Assembly: GCF_000720455.1 (NCBI RefSeq)
Contig: NZ_JOAK01000003.1
Span: forward strand, 1-64,000
Direction of reading: 5' to 3'
DNA length: 64,000 nucleotides
From: Streptomyces virginiae
GTDB lineage: Bacteria > Actinomycetota > Actinomycetes > Streptomycetales > Streptomycetaceae
Part shown: positions 8,428 to 15,978 of the stretch, one piece after another
How the letters are laid out: each line of letters opens with the position of its first letter
How positions within the stretch are numbered: the stretch's first letter is position 1
Notes under the pieces: model-generated
What the model was told of the DNA's origin: nothing
The model's database searches: none
The model's input: the letters and a program-made list of their open reading frames with translations, nothing else
Made by a program: the position numbers and the translations under genes

Positions 8428-11088
8428 ATGCGAACACCCCGCAGAAGACCGGAAGCAGCGGCGCCGCGGCTGCCCGCGCCGCCGGCGCGCGGCCGCCGGG
8501 CCCATGCCGGGCCACCGGCCGAGGAGCCGGCGGGAGACCGGGCACGGCAGCGGCCGCGGCAGGCGGACGACGCCCGCCCGCCCCGCTCCGCCGCACCGGG
8601 CGAGCGCGCTCCCCGGCTGCGGCTGCGCCCCGCCACCGTCCGCGCGAAGATCGTCTCCCTGCTGATGGTCCCGGTCGTCTCGCTCCTCGCGCTGTGGGCC
8701 TTCGCCACCGTCAACACCGCCCAGGACATAGCCCGGCTGGCCCGTGTCCAGCAGGTCGACTCCGAGATACGCGCCCCAGTAGCCGCCGCCGTCACCGAGC
8801 TCCAGGCCGAACGGCGCGCGGCCGTCCGCCTCCTGGCCGACCCCGCCGCCGACCCGGGCGCGCTGGACCAGCAGGCCCGCCGCACCGACAGCGCCGTCCG
8901 CGGCCTGCGGCTCGGCGAGCGCCACACCGTCGCCGACTCCGGCGACTACCGCTCGGACACCGTGGTCCGCCTGGACGCCTTCGTCGTCGCCGCCGAGGCG
9001 CTGGGCTCGGCCCGCAAGGACATCACCGACCGCCGCGCCACCCCCGATGCCGCCTTCGCGATCTACACCCGCGTGGTCGACGCCGCGTTCGCCGTGAGCG
9101 GCTCGCTGTCCGGTGCCGAGCACGCCGAACTCGGCCCCGACGCAAGGGTCCTACTCGACTTCGCCCGCGCCGCGGAACTCCTGTCCCGCGAGGACGCCCT
9201 GCTCGCCCTGCCCGGCCAGCGCAGCCCCGAAACGCTTCGGCTGCTGACCGGCGCCATCGAGTCCCGCCGCGCGCTCACCGAGACCGCTTCCCGCGACCTG
9301 CCCGCCATCCAGCGGGACGCCTGGCAGTCCGTCGCCAAGAGCGCCGCCTACGCCGACCTCACCGGCGCCGAGGACCGGGCCCTGGCCACCGGCACCTCCC
9401 GTGACGGCCGCGGGGCGCCCGCGGGATGGGAGGCCGCCCACAGCGGCATCAGCGCCTCGATGCGGGAGATCGAGGAGGCAGCGCACACCGCGGCGGCGCA
9501 CCGGGCCGATCCCGTCGCCGAAGGGGCGTTCAGCCCGGCCGGAGCCGCCGTACTGCTGGGCCTGGCGGCCGTCGCCGCCTCCCTCGTCATCTCCGTCCGG
9601 ATCGGCCGCGTCCTCGTCGTCGAACTGGTCTCGCTGCGCAACACCGCCCTGGAGATCGCCCACCGCAAACTCCCCGACGCGATGGAGCGGCTGCGCGCCG
9701 GCGAGGAGATCGACGTCGCCGCCGAGACCCCGGCGGGCGCGCCCGCCGACGACGAGATCACCCAGGTCGGCGAGGCGCTGGGCACGGTCCACCGGGCCGC
9801 GCTCAGCGCGGCCGTCGAGCGGGCGGAGCTGGCCAGCGGAGTGTCCGGCGTCTTCGTCAACCTCGCCCGCCGCAGCCAGGTCCTCGTGCACAAGCAGCTC
9901 ACCCTGCTCGACTCGATGGAGCGGCGCGCCGACGACCCGAACGAGCTGGGCGACCTCTTCCGCCTCGACCACCTCACCACCCGGATGCGCCGGCACGCGG
10001 AGAGCCTGATCATCCTTTCGGGTGCGGCTCCCGGCCGGGCCTGGCGGATGCCGGTCCCGCTCACCAACGTCGTCCGGGCCGCCGTCTCGGAGATCGAGGA
10101 CTACCCGCGCGTCGAGGTCCGCCAGCTCGCCGAGGCCGCGGTGGTCGGCGGAGCCGTCGCCGACCTCACCCACCTCCTCGCCGAACTCATCGAGAACGCG
10201 GCCCAGTTCTCCCCTCCCCACACCAAGGTCCGGGTCAGCGGCGAGCCGGTGGGCACCGGCTACGTCCTGGAGGTCGAGGACCGCGGACTGGGCATGGGCC
10301 GCGAAGCCCTGGGCGACGCCAACCGGCGCATCGAGCAGTCCGAGGACCTCGACCTCTTCGACAGCGACCGGCTCGGCCTCTTCGTGGTCAGCCGCCTCTC
10401 GGCCCGCCACGGCGTGAAGGTGCACCTGCGCACCTCGCCCTACGGCGGCACCACCGCCGTGGTGCTGCTGCCCAACTCCATGCTCCAGGGCGCCATCACC
10501 GTCGGCGACCCGGACCCGGACCCGGACCCGGGCCGGGACCCGGCCGCGGCCGCGGACCACGCAGAGGTGGACCAGGGCCCCGGGCGCCGGGAGTCGCGGC
10601 CGGCCACCGCCGCCGCCGGCCCGGTGCGAGCCCGCGTGCCCGCACGGGAACCGGCGGCGGCACAGCAGCCGCCCGCCGTGACCGTCGTACGGGACGAGGC
10701 GCGCGGCCCGGCCGCAGTTCGGGACGACGCGCGCGGCACCCCGGCCAGGGGCGCGGCCCCGGCAGCGGCCGCCGAGGAGCCGCGCCCGGCACCGGTGGCC
10801 CCGCTCCGGCCGCGCACCGCCGGCGGTGCGGCGGGCACCCGTACGGAGGCGGCCGCACCCCCCTCGGCCTCCGTGACGGAACTGCCGCGCCGGGTGCGCC
10901 AGGCCAGCCTCGTCCCGCAGCTGCGGGAGGCCCCCACGTCCCCGGAGCCCACCGGCGTCCGGCTGCCCGAGGAACCGCCGGGCCGCAGCCCGGAGCAGGC
11001 CCGGGACCGGATGGCCGCCTACCGGGCCGGATGGGTCCGCGGCGCCGAGGAGAACTCCCCCCACGCAGGCAGCGAAGGAGAAGTGTGA
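8428..11088 (+). CDS. cvnA: Conservon sensor histidine-kinase-like protein CvnA
   Basis: An 886-aa membrane sensor. A basic, proline-rich N-terminus (about 70 residues) is followed by TM1 (SLLMVPVVSLLALWAFATV), an extracytoplasmic helical sensor domain (about 95-365), TM2 (AAVLLGLAAVAASLVISV), a HAMP-like helix and a GHKL ATPase domain. The latter shows the N box LIENAAQFSPP and the G1 box DRGLGMG. No conventional phospho-acceptor HExxxP motif is obvious, as expected for CvnA proteins. The C-terminal 200 residues are low-complexity, with a DPDPDPDP tract and Ala/Pro/Arg-rich sequence. GAGGAG precedes the ATG. The stop overlaps cvnB as TGATG. CvnA scaffolds a GPCR-like complex with CvnB-D at the membrane. 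Confidence 0.93.
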   Translation: MRTPRRRPEAAAPRLPAPPARGRRAHAGPPAEEPAGDRARQRPRQADDARPPRSAAPGERAPRLRLRPATVRAKIVSLLMVPVVSLLALWAFATVNTAQDIARLARVQQVDSEIRAPVAAAVTELQAERRAAVRLLADPAADPGALDQQARRTDSAVRGLRLGERHTVADSGDYRSDTVVRLDAFVVAAEALGSARKDITDRRATPDAAFAIYTRVVDAAFAVSGSLSGAEHAELGPDARVLLDFARAAELLSREDALLALPGQRSPETLRLLTGAIESRRALTETASRDLPAIQRDAWQSVAKSAAYADLTGAEDRALATGTSRDGRGAPAGWEAAHSGISASMREIEEAAHTAAAHRADPVAEGAFSPAGAAVLLGLAAVAASLVISVRIGRVLVVELVSLRNTALEIAHRKLPDAMERLRAGEEIDVAAETPAGAPADDEITQVGEALGTVHRAALSAAVERAELASGVSGVFVNLARRSQVLVHKQLTLLDSMERRADDPNELGDLFRLDHLTTRMRRHAESLIILSGAAPGRAWRMPVPLTNVVRAAVSEIEDYPRVEVRQLAEAAVVGGAVADLTHLLAELIENAAQFSPPHTKVRVSGEPVGTGYVLEVEDRGLGMGREALGDANRRIEQSEDLDLFDSDRLGLFVVSRLSARHGVKVHLRTSPYGGTTAVVLLPNSMLQGAITVGDPDPDPDPGRDPAAAADHAEVDQGPGRRESRPATAAAGPVRARVPAREPAAAQQPPAVTVVRDEARGPAAVRDDARGTPARGAAPAAAAEEPRPAPVAPLRPRTAGGAAGTRTEAAAPPSASVTELPRRVRQASLVPQLREAPTSPEPTGVRLPEEPPGRSPEQARDRMAAYRAGWVRGAEENSPHAGSEGEV

Positions 11089-11531
11089 TGATCGAGCACC
11101 AGAGGATCGGCCACGACGGCATCCGCAGATCGGGCGAACTCGACTGGCTCCTGGACGACCTGGTGCACCGGGTCGTCGAGGTCCGGCACGCCGTGGTCCT
11201 CTCCAACGACGGCCTGGCGGTCGGCGCCTCCAACGCGCTCAGCCGGGAGGACGCCGAGCACCTGGCGGCGGTGGCCTCCGGCTTCCACAGCCTGGCCAAG
11301 GGCGCGGGCCGGCACTTCCACGCCGGGGGCGTGCGCCAGACGCTGGTCGAGATGGACGAGGGCTTCCTCTTCGTCGCGGCGGCCGGCGACGGATCCTGCC
11401 TGGCGGTGCTCAGCGCCGCGAACGCCGACATCGGGCTGATCGCCTACGAGATGGCCCGGCTGGTCAAGCGGGTCGGCGAGCACCTCTACACCCCGCCGCG
11501 GTTCGCGGCGCGGCCGCCGGCCGCCGGCTGA
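11088..11531 (+). CDS. cvnB: Roadblock/LC7-domain protein CvnB
   Basis: A 147-aa Roadblock/LC7 protein: ELDWLLDDLVHRVVEVRHAV, LSNDGLAVGAS, EDAEHLAAVASGFHSLAKG and IGLIAYEMARLVKRVGEHL are the family hallmarks. In conservons it interacts with the CvnD GTPase and is considered a regulator of its nucleotide state. AAGGAG lies seven bases upstream of the ATG at 11088. The start overlaps the cvnA stop, indicating translational coupling. Confidence 0.93.
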   Translation: MIEHQRIGHDGIRRSGELDWLLDDLVHRVVEVRHAVVLSNDGLAVGASNALSREDAEHLAAVASGFHSLAKGAGRHFHAGGVRQTLVEMDEGFLFVAAAGDGSCLAVLSAANADIGLIAYEMARLVKRVGEHLYTPPRFAARPPAAG

Positions 11532-11548
11532 GGGCGGCGGTCCGGCAC

Positions 11549-11932
11549 ATGAACGGCCAGTGGTACGACGCCGAAGCGGGCCCGCTCGTCCGTCCGTACG
11601 CCATGACCGGGGGGCGTACCAGGCCGGGACCGCACGGGGTCCGCTTCGACCTGATCGCCCTGGTCGCGGTGGATCCGGAGGGCGGCGCGGACGAGGCGGC
11701 CGAGTCGCTGCTCGGCCCCGAACACCGGGCACTGCTGGGGCTCTGCCGGTCCGAGACCCAGTCGGTGGCGGAACTCGCCGCCGACGCCGACCTGCCCGTG
11801 GGAGTCGTACGGGTGCTCCTCGGGGACCTGCTGGAGGGCGGACACGTCAAGGTCAGCCGCCCGGTACCGCCCGCCCAACTGCCGGACGAGCGGATTCTGC
11901 GTGAAGTCATCGAGGGATTGCGAGCGCTTTGA
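11549..11932 (+). CDS. cvnC: DUF742 protein CvnC
   Basis: A 127-aa DUF742 protein, the third conservon component. It opens with the typical WYDAEAGPLVRPYAMTGGRT and continues through a winged-helix-like segment (SVAELAADADLPVGVVRVLL, then DLLEGGHVKV). Its last residues, ILREVIEGLRAL, are characteristic. The stop TGA overlaps the cvnD ATG. Biochemical role is not established beyond complex membership. Confidence 0.92.
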   Translation: MNGQWYDAEAGPLVRPYAMTGGRTRPGPHGVRFDLIALVAVDPEGGADEAAESLLGPEHRALLGLCRSETQSVAELAADADLPVGVVRVLLGDLLEGGHVKVSRPVPPAQLPDERILREVIEGLRAL

Positions 11933-12660
11933 TGGGACACCACGACAACCGACCTTCCGGCGCGTCCGGACCGGCCGGAGCCGCACCGGACCCGGACCTG
12001 GATCTGGACGTGGATCTGGACCCGGAGCTGGGATCGGACGCGGATCCGGGCACGGTGGAGGAGGACGGCGAACTGGCCGCGCTCGCACTGAAGATCCTCG
12101 TGGCGGGCGGCTTCGGGGTGGGCAAGACCACGCTGGTCGGTGCGGTGAGCGAGATCCGGCCGCTGCGCACCGAGGAGCAGCTGAGCGAGGCGGGCGAACT
12201 GGTCGACGACACGGGGGGCGTGGACCAGAAGACGACCACGACCGTGGCCATGGACTTCGGACGGATCACCATCCGCTCCGGGCTGTCCCTCTACCTGTTC
12301 GGCACCCCGGGGCAGGACCGGTTCTGGTTCCTGTGGGACGAGCTGTCGCAGGGAGCGCTCGGCGCGGTGGTGCTCGCCGACACGCGGAGGCTGGAGGACT
12401 GCTTCCCGGCGGTCGACTACTTCGAGCACCGGCGCATCCCCTTCGTGGTCGCCGTCAACTGCTTCACCGAGGCCCGGCGTTACGGAGCGCACGACGTCTC
12501 GCGCGCCCTGGACCTGGAGCAGGGGACTCCGGTGGTGCTGTGCGACGCGCGGGACAAGGACTCCGGCAAGGAAGTGCTGATCAGGCTGGTCGAGTACGCC
12601 GGGCGGGTGCACACCGCCCGGCTGCTGGACTCGGTGGGGCCGCAGGCCGGTTCCGTGTGA
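11932..12660 (+). CDS. cvnD: Conservon small GTPase CvnD
   Basis: A 242-aa P-loop GTPase (MglA-like). After an acidic N-terminus rich in DPDLDLDVDLD, the G1 loop is GGFGVGKTTLVGAVSEI. G3 is LFGTPGQDRFWFLWDEL, with a Gln in the catalytic position, and G4 is VAVNCF in place of the canonical NKxD. It is the signalling output of the conservon, probably controlling development or secondary metabolism. I take ATG 11932, one codon after TTG 11929, because it overlaps the cvnC stop as an ATGA-like junction. Confidence 0.92.
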   Translation: MGHHDNRPSGASGPAGAAPDPDLDLDVDLDPELGSDADPGTVEEDGELAALALKILVAGGFGVGKTTLVGAVSEIRPLRTEEQLSEAGELVDDTGGVDQKTTTTVAMDFGRITIRSGLSLYLFGTPGQDRFWFLWDELSQGALGAVVLADTRRLEDCFPAVDYFEHRRIPFVVAVNCFTEARRYGAHDVSRALDLEQGTPVVLCDARDKDSGKEVLIRLVEYAGRVHTARLLDSVGPQAGSV

Positions 12661-12683
12661 GCCGGCCCTGCCGCGGGGGTGGG

Positions 12684-13121
12684 TCAGTCGGACACCCCGG
12701 CGACGGAGATCACCTTCTCGATCGGGACGCGGACCAGGAGCTCGCTCGGGACTGCATTGCGGCGGCCGAAGGCCTCGGCCGCCTCCTCGCCCATGTAGCG
12801 GGCGGCGATGCGGGTCGCCCAGACGAGCATCCCGTCCGCGTCGTCGGCGTATCCGCTGATCTCGGCGCGGCCCTGGAGGACGACGTAGGAGAACGGCGGC
12901 CGGTCGTCGTCCACGCAGAGTGCGACGCGGCCGTCCCTGGCCAGATTGCGCCCCTTGACCGTGTCCTTGCCGGTATTGAATACGAAGGAGTCCCCGTCGA
13001 GTACGAACCAGATCGGAGCGACGTGCGGACTTCCGTCCTCGCGGACGGTGGAGAGCTTTCCGGTGCGGGTGGAATGGGAGACGAATGCCCGCCATTCCTC
13101 TTGAGTCATCTTCTTCGCCAT
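12684..13121 (-). CDS. PPOX-class (FMN/F420-type split-barrel) oxidoreductase
   Basis: A 145-aa split beta-barrel flavoprotein of the pyridoxamine-phosphate-oxidase-like family. It shows KLSTVREDGSPHVAPIWFVL, FNTGKDTVKGRNLARDGRVA and PPFSYVVLQGRAEI, typical of actinobacterial F420-dependent biliverdin- or quinone-reductase-like members. The ATG at 13121 has GGAGG eight bases upstream; the frame extends to 13205 without a ribosome-binding site. It is divergent from the Roadblock gene at 13229 and convergent with cvnD. Substrate unknown. Confidence 0.85.
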   Translation of the reverse strand: MAKKMTQEEWRAFVSHSTRTGKLSTVREDGSPHVAPIWFVLDGDSFVFNTGKDTVKGRNLARDGRVALCVDDDRPPFSYVVLQGRAEISGYADDADGMLVWATRIAARYMGEEAAEAFGRRNAVPSELLVRVPIEKVISVAGVSD

Positions 13122-13228
13122 GGGCACATCCTCCTTGCCGGAAAGGCGCTGGTGGGGAAGGCTGGCGGCACGAGTACGCGGGGTGGGGCGCGGCCGAGCG
13201 GGCACGCGTCAACGGGGAGGGGCTTGGA

Positions 13229-13627
13229 ATGGCACTGGACAAGCAACTGGACTGGCTGCTGGACGACCTGACGCGCAGGGTCCCGCAGGTGCGGCACGCT
13301 GTGGTGCTGTCCAATGACGGCCTGGTGACGGGGGCGAGCGCGGGGCTGCCGAGGGAGGACGCCGAACACCTGGCCGCCGTGGCGGCCGGGCTGCAGAGTC
13401 TGGCGAAGGGGTCGGGGCGGCACTTCAGGGCCGGAGAGGTCCGGCAGACGATGGTCGAGTACGACGACGGGGCCCTCTTCGTCATGGCGGCGGGTGCGGG
13501 CAGCTCCTTGTGCGTGCTGAGCGCGGCCGAGGCGGACATCGGTCAGGTCGCGTACGAGATGACGCTGCTGGTCAACCGGGTGGGCGAGCACCTGGGCGTC
13601 GCGGAGCGGCGCATCACCGGCGGCTGA
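13229..13627 (+). CDS. Second Roadblock/LC7-domain protein (CvnB paralogue)
   Basis: A 132-aa Roadblock/LC7 protein strikingly similar to CvnB at 11088. Shared blocks include LDWLLDDL, VRHAVVLSNDGL, EDAEHLAAVA, SLAKG and EMTLLVNRVGEHL versus EMARLVKRVGEHL. GGGGAGGGG precedes the ATG by six bases. It lacks adjacent cvnA/C/D partners of its own. It is either an orphan from a second conservon or a duplicate serving the cvnABCD set 0.6 kb away. Confidence 0.88.
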   Translation: MALDKQLDWLLDDLTRRVPQVRHAVVLSNDGLVTGASAGLPREDAEHLAAVAAGLQSLAKGSGRHFRAGEVRQTMVEYDDGALFVMAAGAGSSLCVLSAAEADIGQVAYEMTLLVNRVGEHLGVAERRITGG

Positions 13628-13688
13628 ACGCCCGGCGCCTGAACGTCCAACACGCGGCCGGGTGGCCGAGGTGGCCGGGTGGGCGGAG

Positions 13689-13697
13689 TTGTCCACA
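13689..13697 (+). promoter_or_regulatory. Single DnaA-box-like sequence TTGTCCACA
   Basis: TTGTCCACA matches the GC-adapted DnaA-box form preferred in Streptomyces. It lies 75 bp upstream of the DUF6397-like gene. Only one copy is visible, so it is not an origin; regulatory or chance occurrence. Confidence 0.3.
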
Positions 13698-13771
13698 GGC
13701 CTCGCGGGGCTCCGTTGCACTGAGTTACGGTCTTCACACAGAGTAATCACTGCTCGTGGGGGAGGACCGTG

Positions 13772-14629
13772 ATGACGCAGATGACGCAGATGGTGACCGC
13801 GCCGCCGAAGGACATGGCCGTGCGCGAGGGGGAGGGGGCGGCCGTCCGGGCCGACGGCGCCGTGGAGGTGCTGGTCGGCAGCGCGCTGGCCGCCGGAGAA
13901 CTGGGCTTGACCCGAGGCGAGTTGGCCAGGGCCGTCCAGCTGGGGATCGTGCGGGCCGGTCCGCCGACGGCCGGCGGGGCCGCGCGCTTCACCCGGGCGG
14001 AGCTGGCGAGGGTGCGCGAAGCGGCCCCCGGCCCATCCGACGCGCTGCGCCGACAGGTCGAGACGGTGGCCGGTGCCCAGGGCGCGGCCGAGGTGCTGGG
14101 AGTCGGCCCGAGCCGGTTCACCCGGCTCGCCCGCTGCGGGCACCTCACCCCGGTCGGCTACCGGATCAACCGCTACCGCGCCGTCGTATGGCTCTATCTG
14201 GCCGCGGAGTTACGGGAGTTCGCCGACCGGGAGCCGCGGATGCTGCGCGGGACGGCGCCCGCCGAGGACCGGGAACTGCTGGCGGCCAAGGGGGACCTGC
14301 GGCCGCGCACCTGGCGAGGGCGGCACGTGGGGCTCCTGCTCAGACGGACCGCCGATCCATGGGCCCGCGCTGCCGTACTGGCCTGCGTACTCCCGGAGGA
14401 CGAGCTGCGCGCGGCCGTGCCCGATCCGGCGGAACGGATCGTCCTGGCCGCGCTGGCCCCGCCCCCGCCGTACGGGCACCCGCAGGTGCCCGCCGCCGCG
14501 GCGGTGGCGGAGGGGCTGCTGCGGGCCGGGCCGCCGGACGAGGTCCACTGGTACCGCACCAGCCTGGAGTTCGCCCTGACCGGGGCCCGGGCTCAGTCGA
14601 AGTCGACGGGGGAGAGGGGGCCGACGTAG
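13772..14629 (+). CDS. DUF6397-like Streptomyces protein with helix-turn-helix character
   Basis: A 285-aa protein. The N-terminal half holds repeated helix-turn-helix-like segments (LTRGELARAVQLGIVRAG, FTRAELARV, AAEVLGVGPSRFTRLARCGH followed by INRYRAVVWLYLAAEL). These resemble the DUF6397 family found in Streptomyces. The C-terminal half (LLLRRTADPWARAAVLACVL...) is helical. The start is ATG 13772, six bases after GGAGG; GTG 13769 would be too close. The last 37 bp overlap the end of the convergent ychJ gene. Function unknown; DNA binding is inferred from the helix pattern only. Confidence 0.7.
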   Translation: MTQMTQMVTAPPKDMAVREGEGAAVRADGAVEVLVGSALAAGELGLTRGELARAVQLGIVRAGPPTAGGAARFTRAELARVREAAPGPSDALRRQVETVAGAQGAAEVLGVGPSRFTRLARCGHLTPVGYRINRYRAVVWLYLAAELREFADREPRMLRGTAPAEDRELLAAKGDLRPRTWRGRHVGLLLRRTADPWARAAVLACVLPEDELRAAVPDPAERIVLAALAPPPPYGHPQVPAAAAVAEGLLRAGPPDEVHWYRTSLEFALTGARAQSKSTGERGPT

Positions 14630-14994
14630 ACCCAGGCGCCGGCCTCACGGGAGAAGGCACTGTGCTCGTGCAGCGAGCCGGTGTGCCGGCCCTCGCGGTA
14701 GTGCGCGCGGAACTCCACCGAGCCCTCCGTCTCGAACATCCCGCCGCGCTCCGTGGCGAGGATCTCCAGCCGCTCCCAGCGCTGCCCGGGATCCAGGTCC
14801 AGGCGGTCAGGGCGCGTCGAGGGGTGCCAGGAGCGCAGCAGGTAGGCGGTGTCACCGACGGCGAAGGCACTGAAGCGGGAGCGCATCAGCAGCTCGGCGG
14901 TGGGTGCCCGGCCGTCACCGGAGTGGAAGCGGCCGCAGCACTCCGGGTAGGCGGCGGGCAGCCCGCAGGGGCACGGCAGGGCGGGGGTGGGCAT
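14593..14994 (-). CDS. ychJ: YchJ-family protein (UPF0225) with SEC-C zinc-binding N-terminus
   Basis: A 133-aa YchJ family protein. The N-terminal SEC-C-like cluster CPCGLPAAYPECCGRFH would bind zinc. It is followed by the NTF2-like domain (LLMRSRFSAFAVGDTAYLLR, then WERLEILATERG and VEFRAHYREG). Function is unproven. The ATG at 14994 is only eight bases after the tesB stop, so the two form an operon. Its 3' end overlaps the DUF6397-like gene. Confidence 0.88.
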   Translation of the reverse strand: MPTPALPCPCGLPAAYPECCGRFHSGDGRAPTAELLMRSRFSAFAVGDTAYLLRSWHPSTRPDRLDLDPGQRWERLEILATERGGMFETEGSVEFRAHYREGRHTGSLHEHSAFSREAGAWVYVGPLSPVDFD

Positions 14995-15002
14995 CGGTCT
15001 GC

Positions 15003-15926
15003 TCAGTTCTTCGGTGCGGTGTCGGACGGCCGGCCCGGCTGGTCCGGGCGGCTCGGCTTGGCAGGGTACGGGCGGAAGAGGCCCTCTTGGACCACGGAGA
15101 CCAGCAGCCTGCCCTCCAGGTCGTAGATCCGGCCCCGGGCCAGGCCCCGGCCGCCGTGCGCGATGGGCGACTCCTGGTCGTAGAGGAACCACTCGTCCGC
15201 CCGGAACGGCCGGTGGAACCACATGGCGTGGTCGAGCGAGGCCATGTCGAAACCGCGCATGCCCCACAGGGGTTCCACGGGGATGCGCACGGCGTCGAGG
15301 AGGGTCATGTCACTGGCGTAGGTGAGGGCGCAGGTGTGGACGAGCGGGTCGTCGCCCAGCGGGCCGACGGCGCGCATCCACACCGCGCTGCGCGGATCGG
15401 CGCCCTTGAGCTCCTCAGGAGTCCAGCGGAGCCGGTTGACGTAGCGGATGTCGAAGGGCTGGCGGCGGGCCATCCGCTCCAGTGCCTCCGGCAGCGCCCC
15501 GAGGTGCTCGCGGATCTCGTCCGCGACCTTGGGGAGCGTGTCGGGATGGGGGACGTGGTGAGGAGGCAGCTGGTGCTCGATGCTGCCGTCCTCCGGATGA
15601 TGGAAGGAGGCGGTGAGATTGAAGATCGTCTTGCCCTGCTGGACCGCGGTGACCCGGCGCGTGGTGAAGGACCGCCCGTCACGCACCCGCTCCACCTGGT
15701 ACACGATCGGCACCCCGGGGATGCCGGGGCGCAGGAAGTACGCGTGCAGCGAGTGGACCGGGCGGTCGCTCTCGACGGTGCGGCCCGCGGCCACCAGCGC
15801 CTGGCCGGCGACCTGGCCGCCGAACACGCGCTGGAGGGACTCCTGCGGGCTGGCGCCGCGGAAGATGTTGACCTCGATCTGCTCGAGATCGAGCAGATCG
15901 ACCAGTCTCTCGGCGGGGTTCGTCAT
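15003..15926 (-). CDS. tesB: Acyl-CoA thioesterase II
   Basis: A 307-aa double-hotdog thioesterase. Characteristic TesB blocks are FGGQVAGQALVAAGRTV, VHSLHAYFLRPG, FTTRRVTAVQQGKTIFNLTASF, then in the second hotdog MRGFDMASLDHAMWFH, the catalytic Asp region, and ARGRIYDLEGRLLVSVVQEG. It hydrolyses acyl-CoA to free acid and CoA. I take the ATG at 15926 (MTNPAERLVDLL), with GGAGAT upstream. The 51 additional in-frame codons upstream lack family similarity. Confidence 0.92.
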   Translation of the reverse strand: MTNPAERLVDLLDLEQIEVNIFRGASPQESLQRVFGGQVAGQALVAAGRTVESDRPVHSLHAYFLRPGIPGVPIVYQVERVRDGRSFTTRRVTAVQQGKTIFNLTASFHHPEDGSIEHQLPPHHVPHPDTLPKVADEIREHLGALPEALERMARRQPFDIRYVNRLRWTPEELKGADPRSAVWMRAVGPLGDDPLVHTCALTYASDMTLLDAVRIPVEPLWGMRGFDMASLDHAMWFHRPFRADEWFLYDQESPIAHGGRGLARGRIYDLEGRLLVSVVQEGLFRPYPAKPSRPDQPGRPSDTAPKN

Positions 15927-15978
15927 CAGAGGATCTCCACTGTCGGGTCCGGGCGGTCCGGCGGCGTGCCGGATCAGG

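Noticed and set aside
13689..13697. Replication origin
   Set aside because: Only one DnaA box is present, and none of the dnaA/dnaN/gyrB genes lie nearby.
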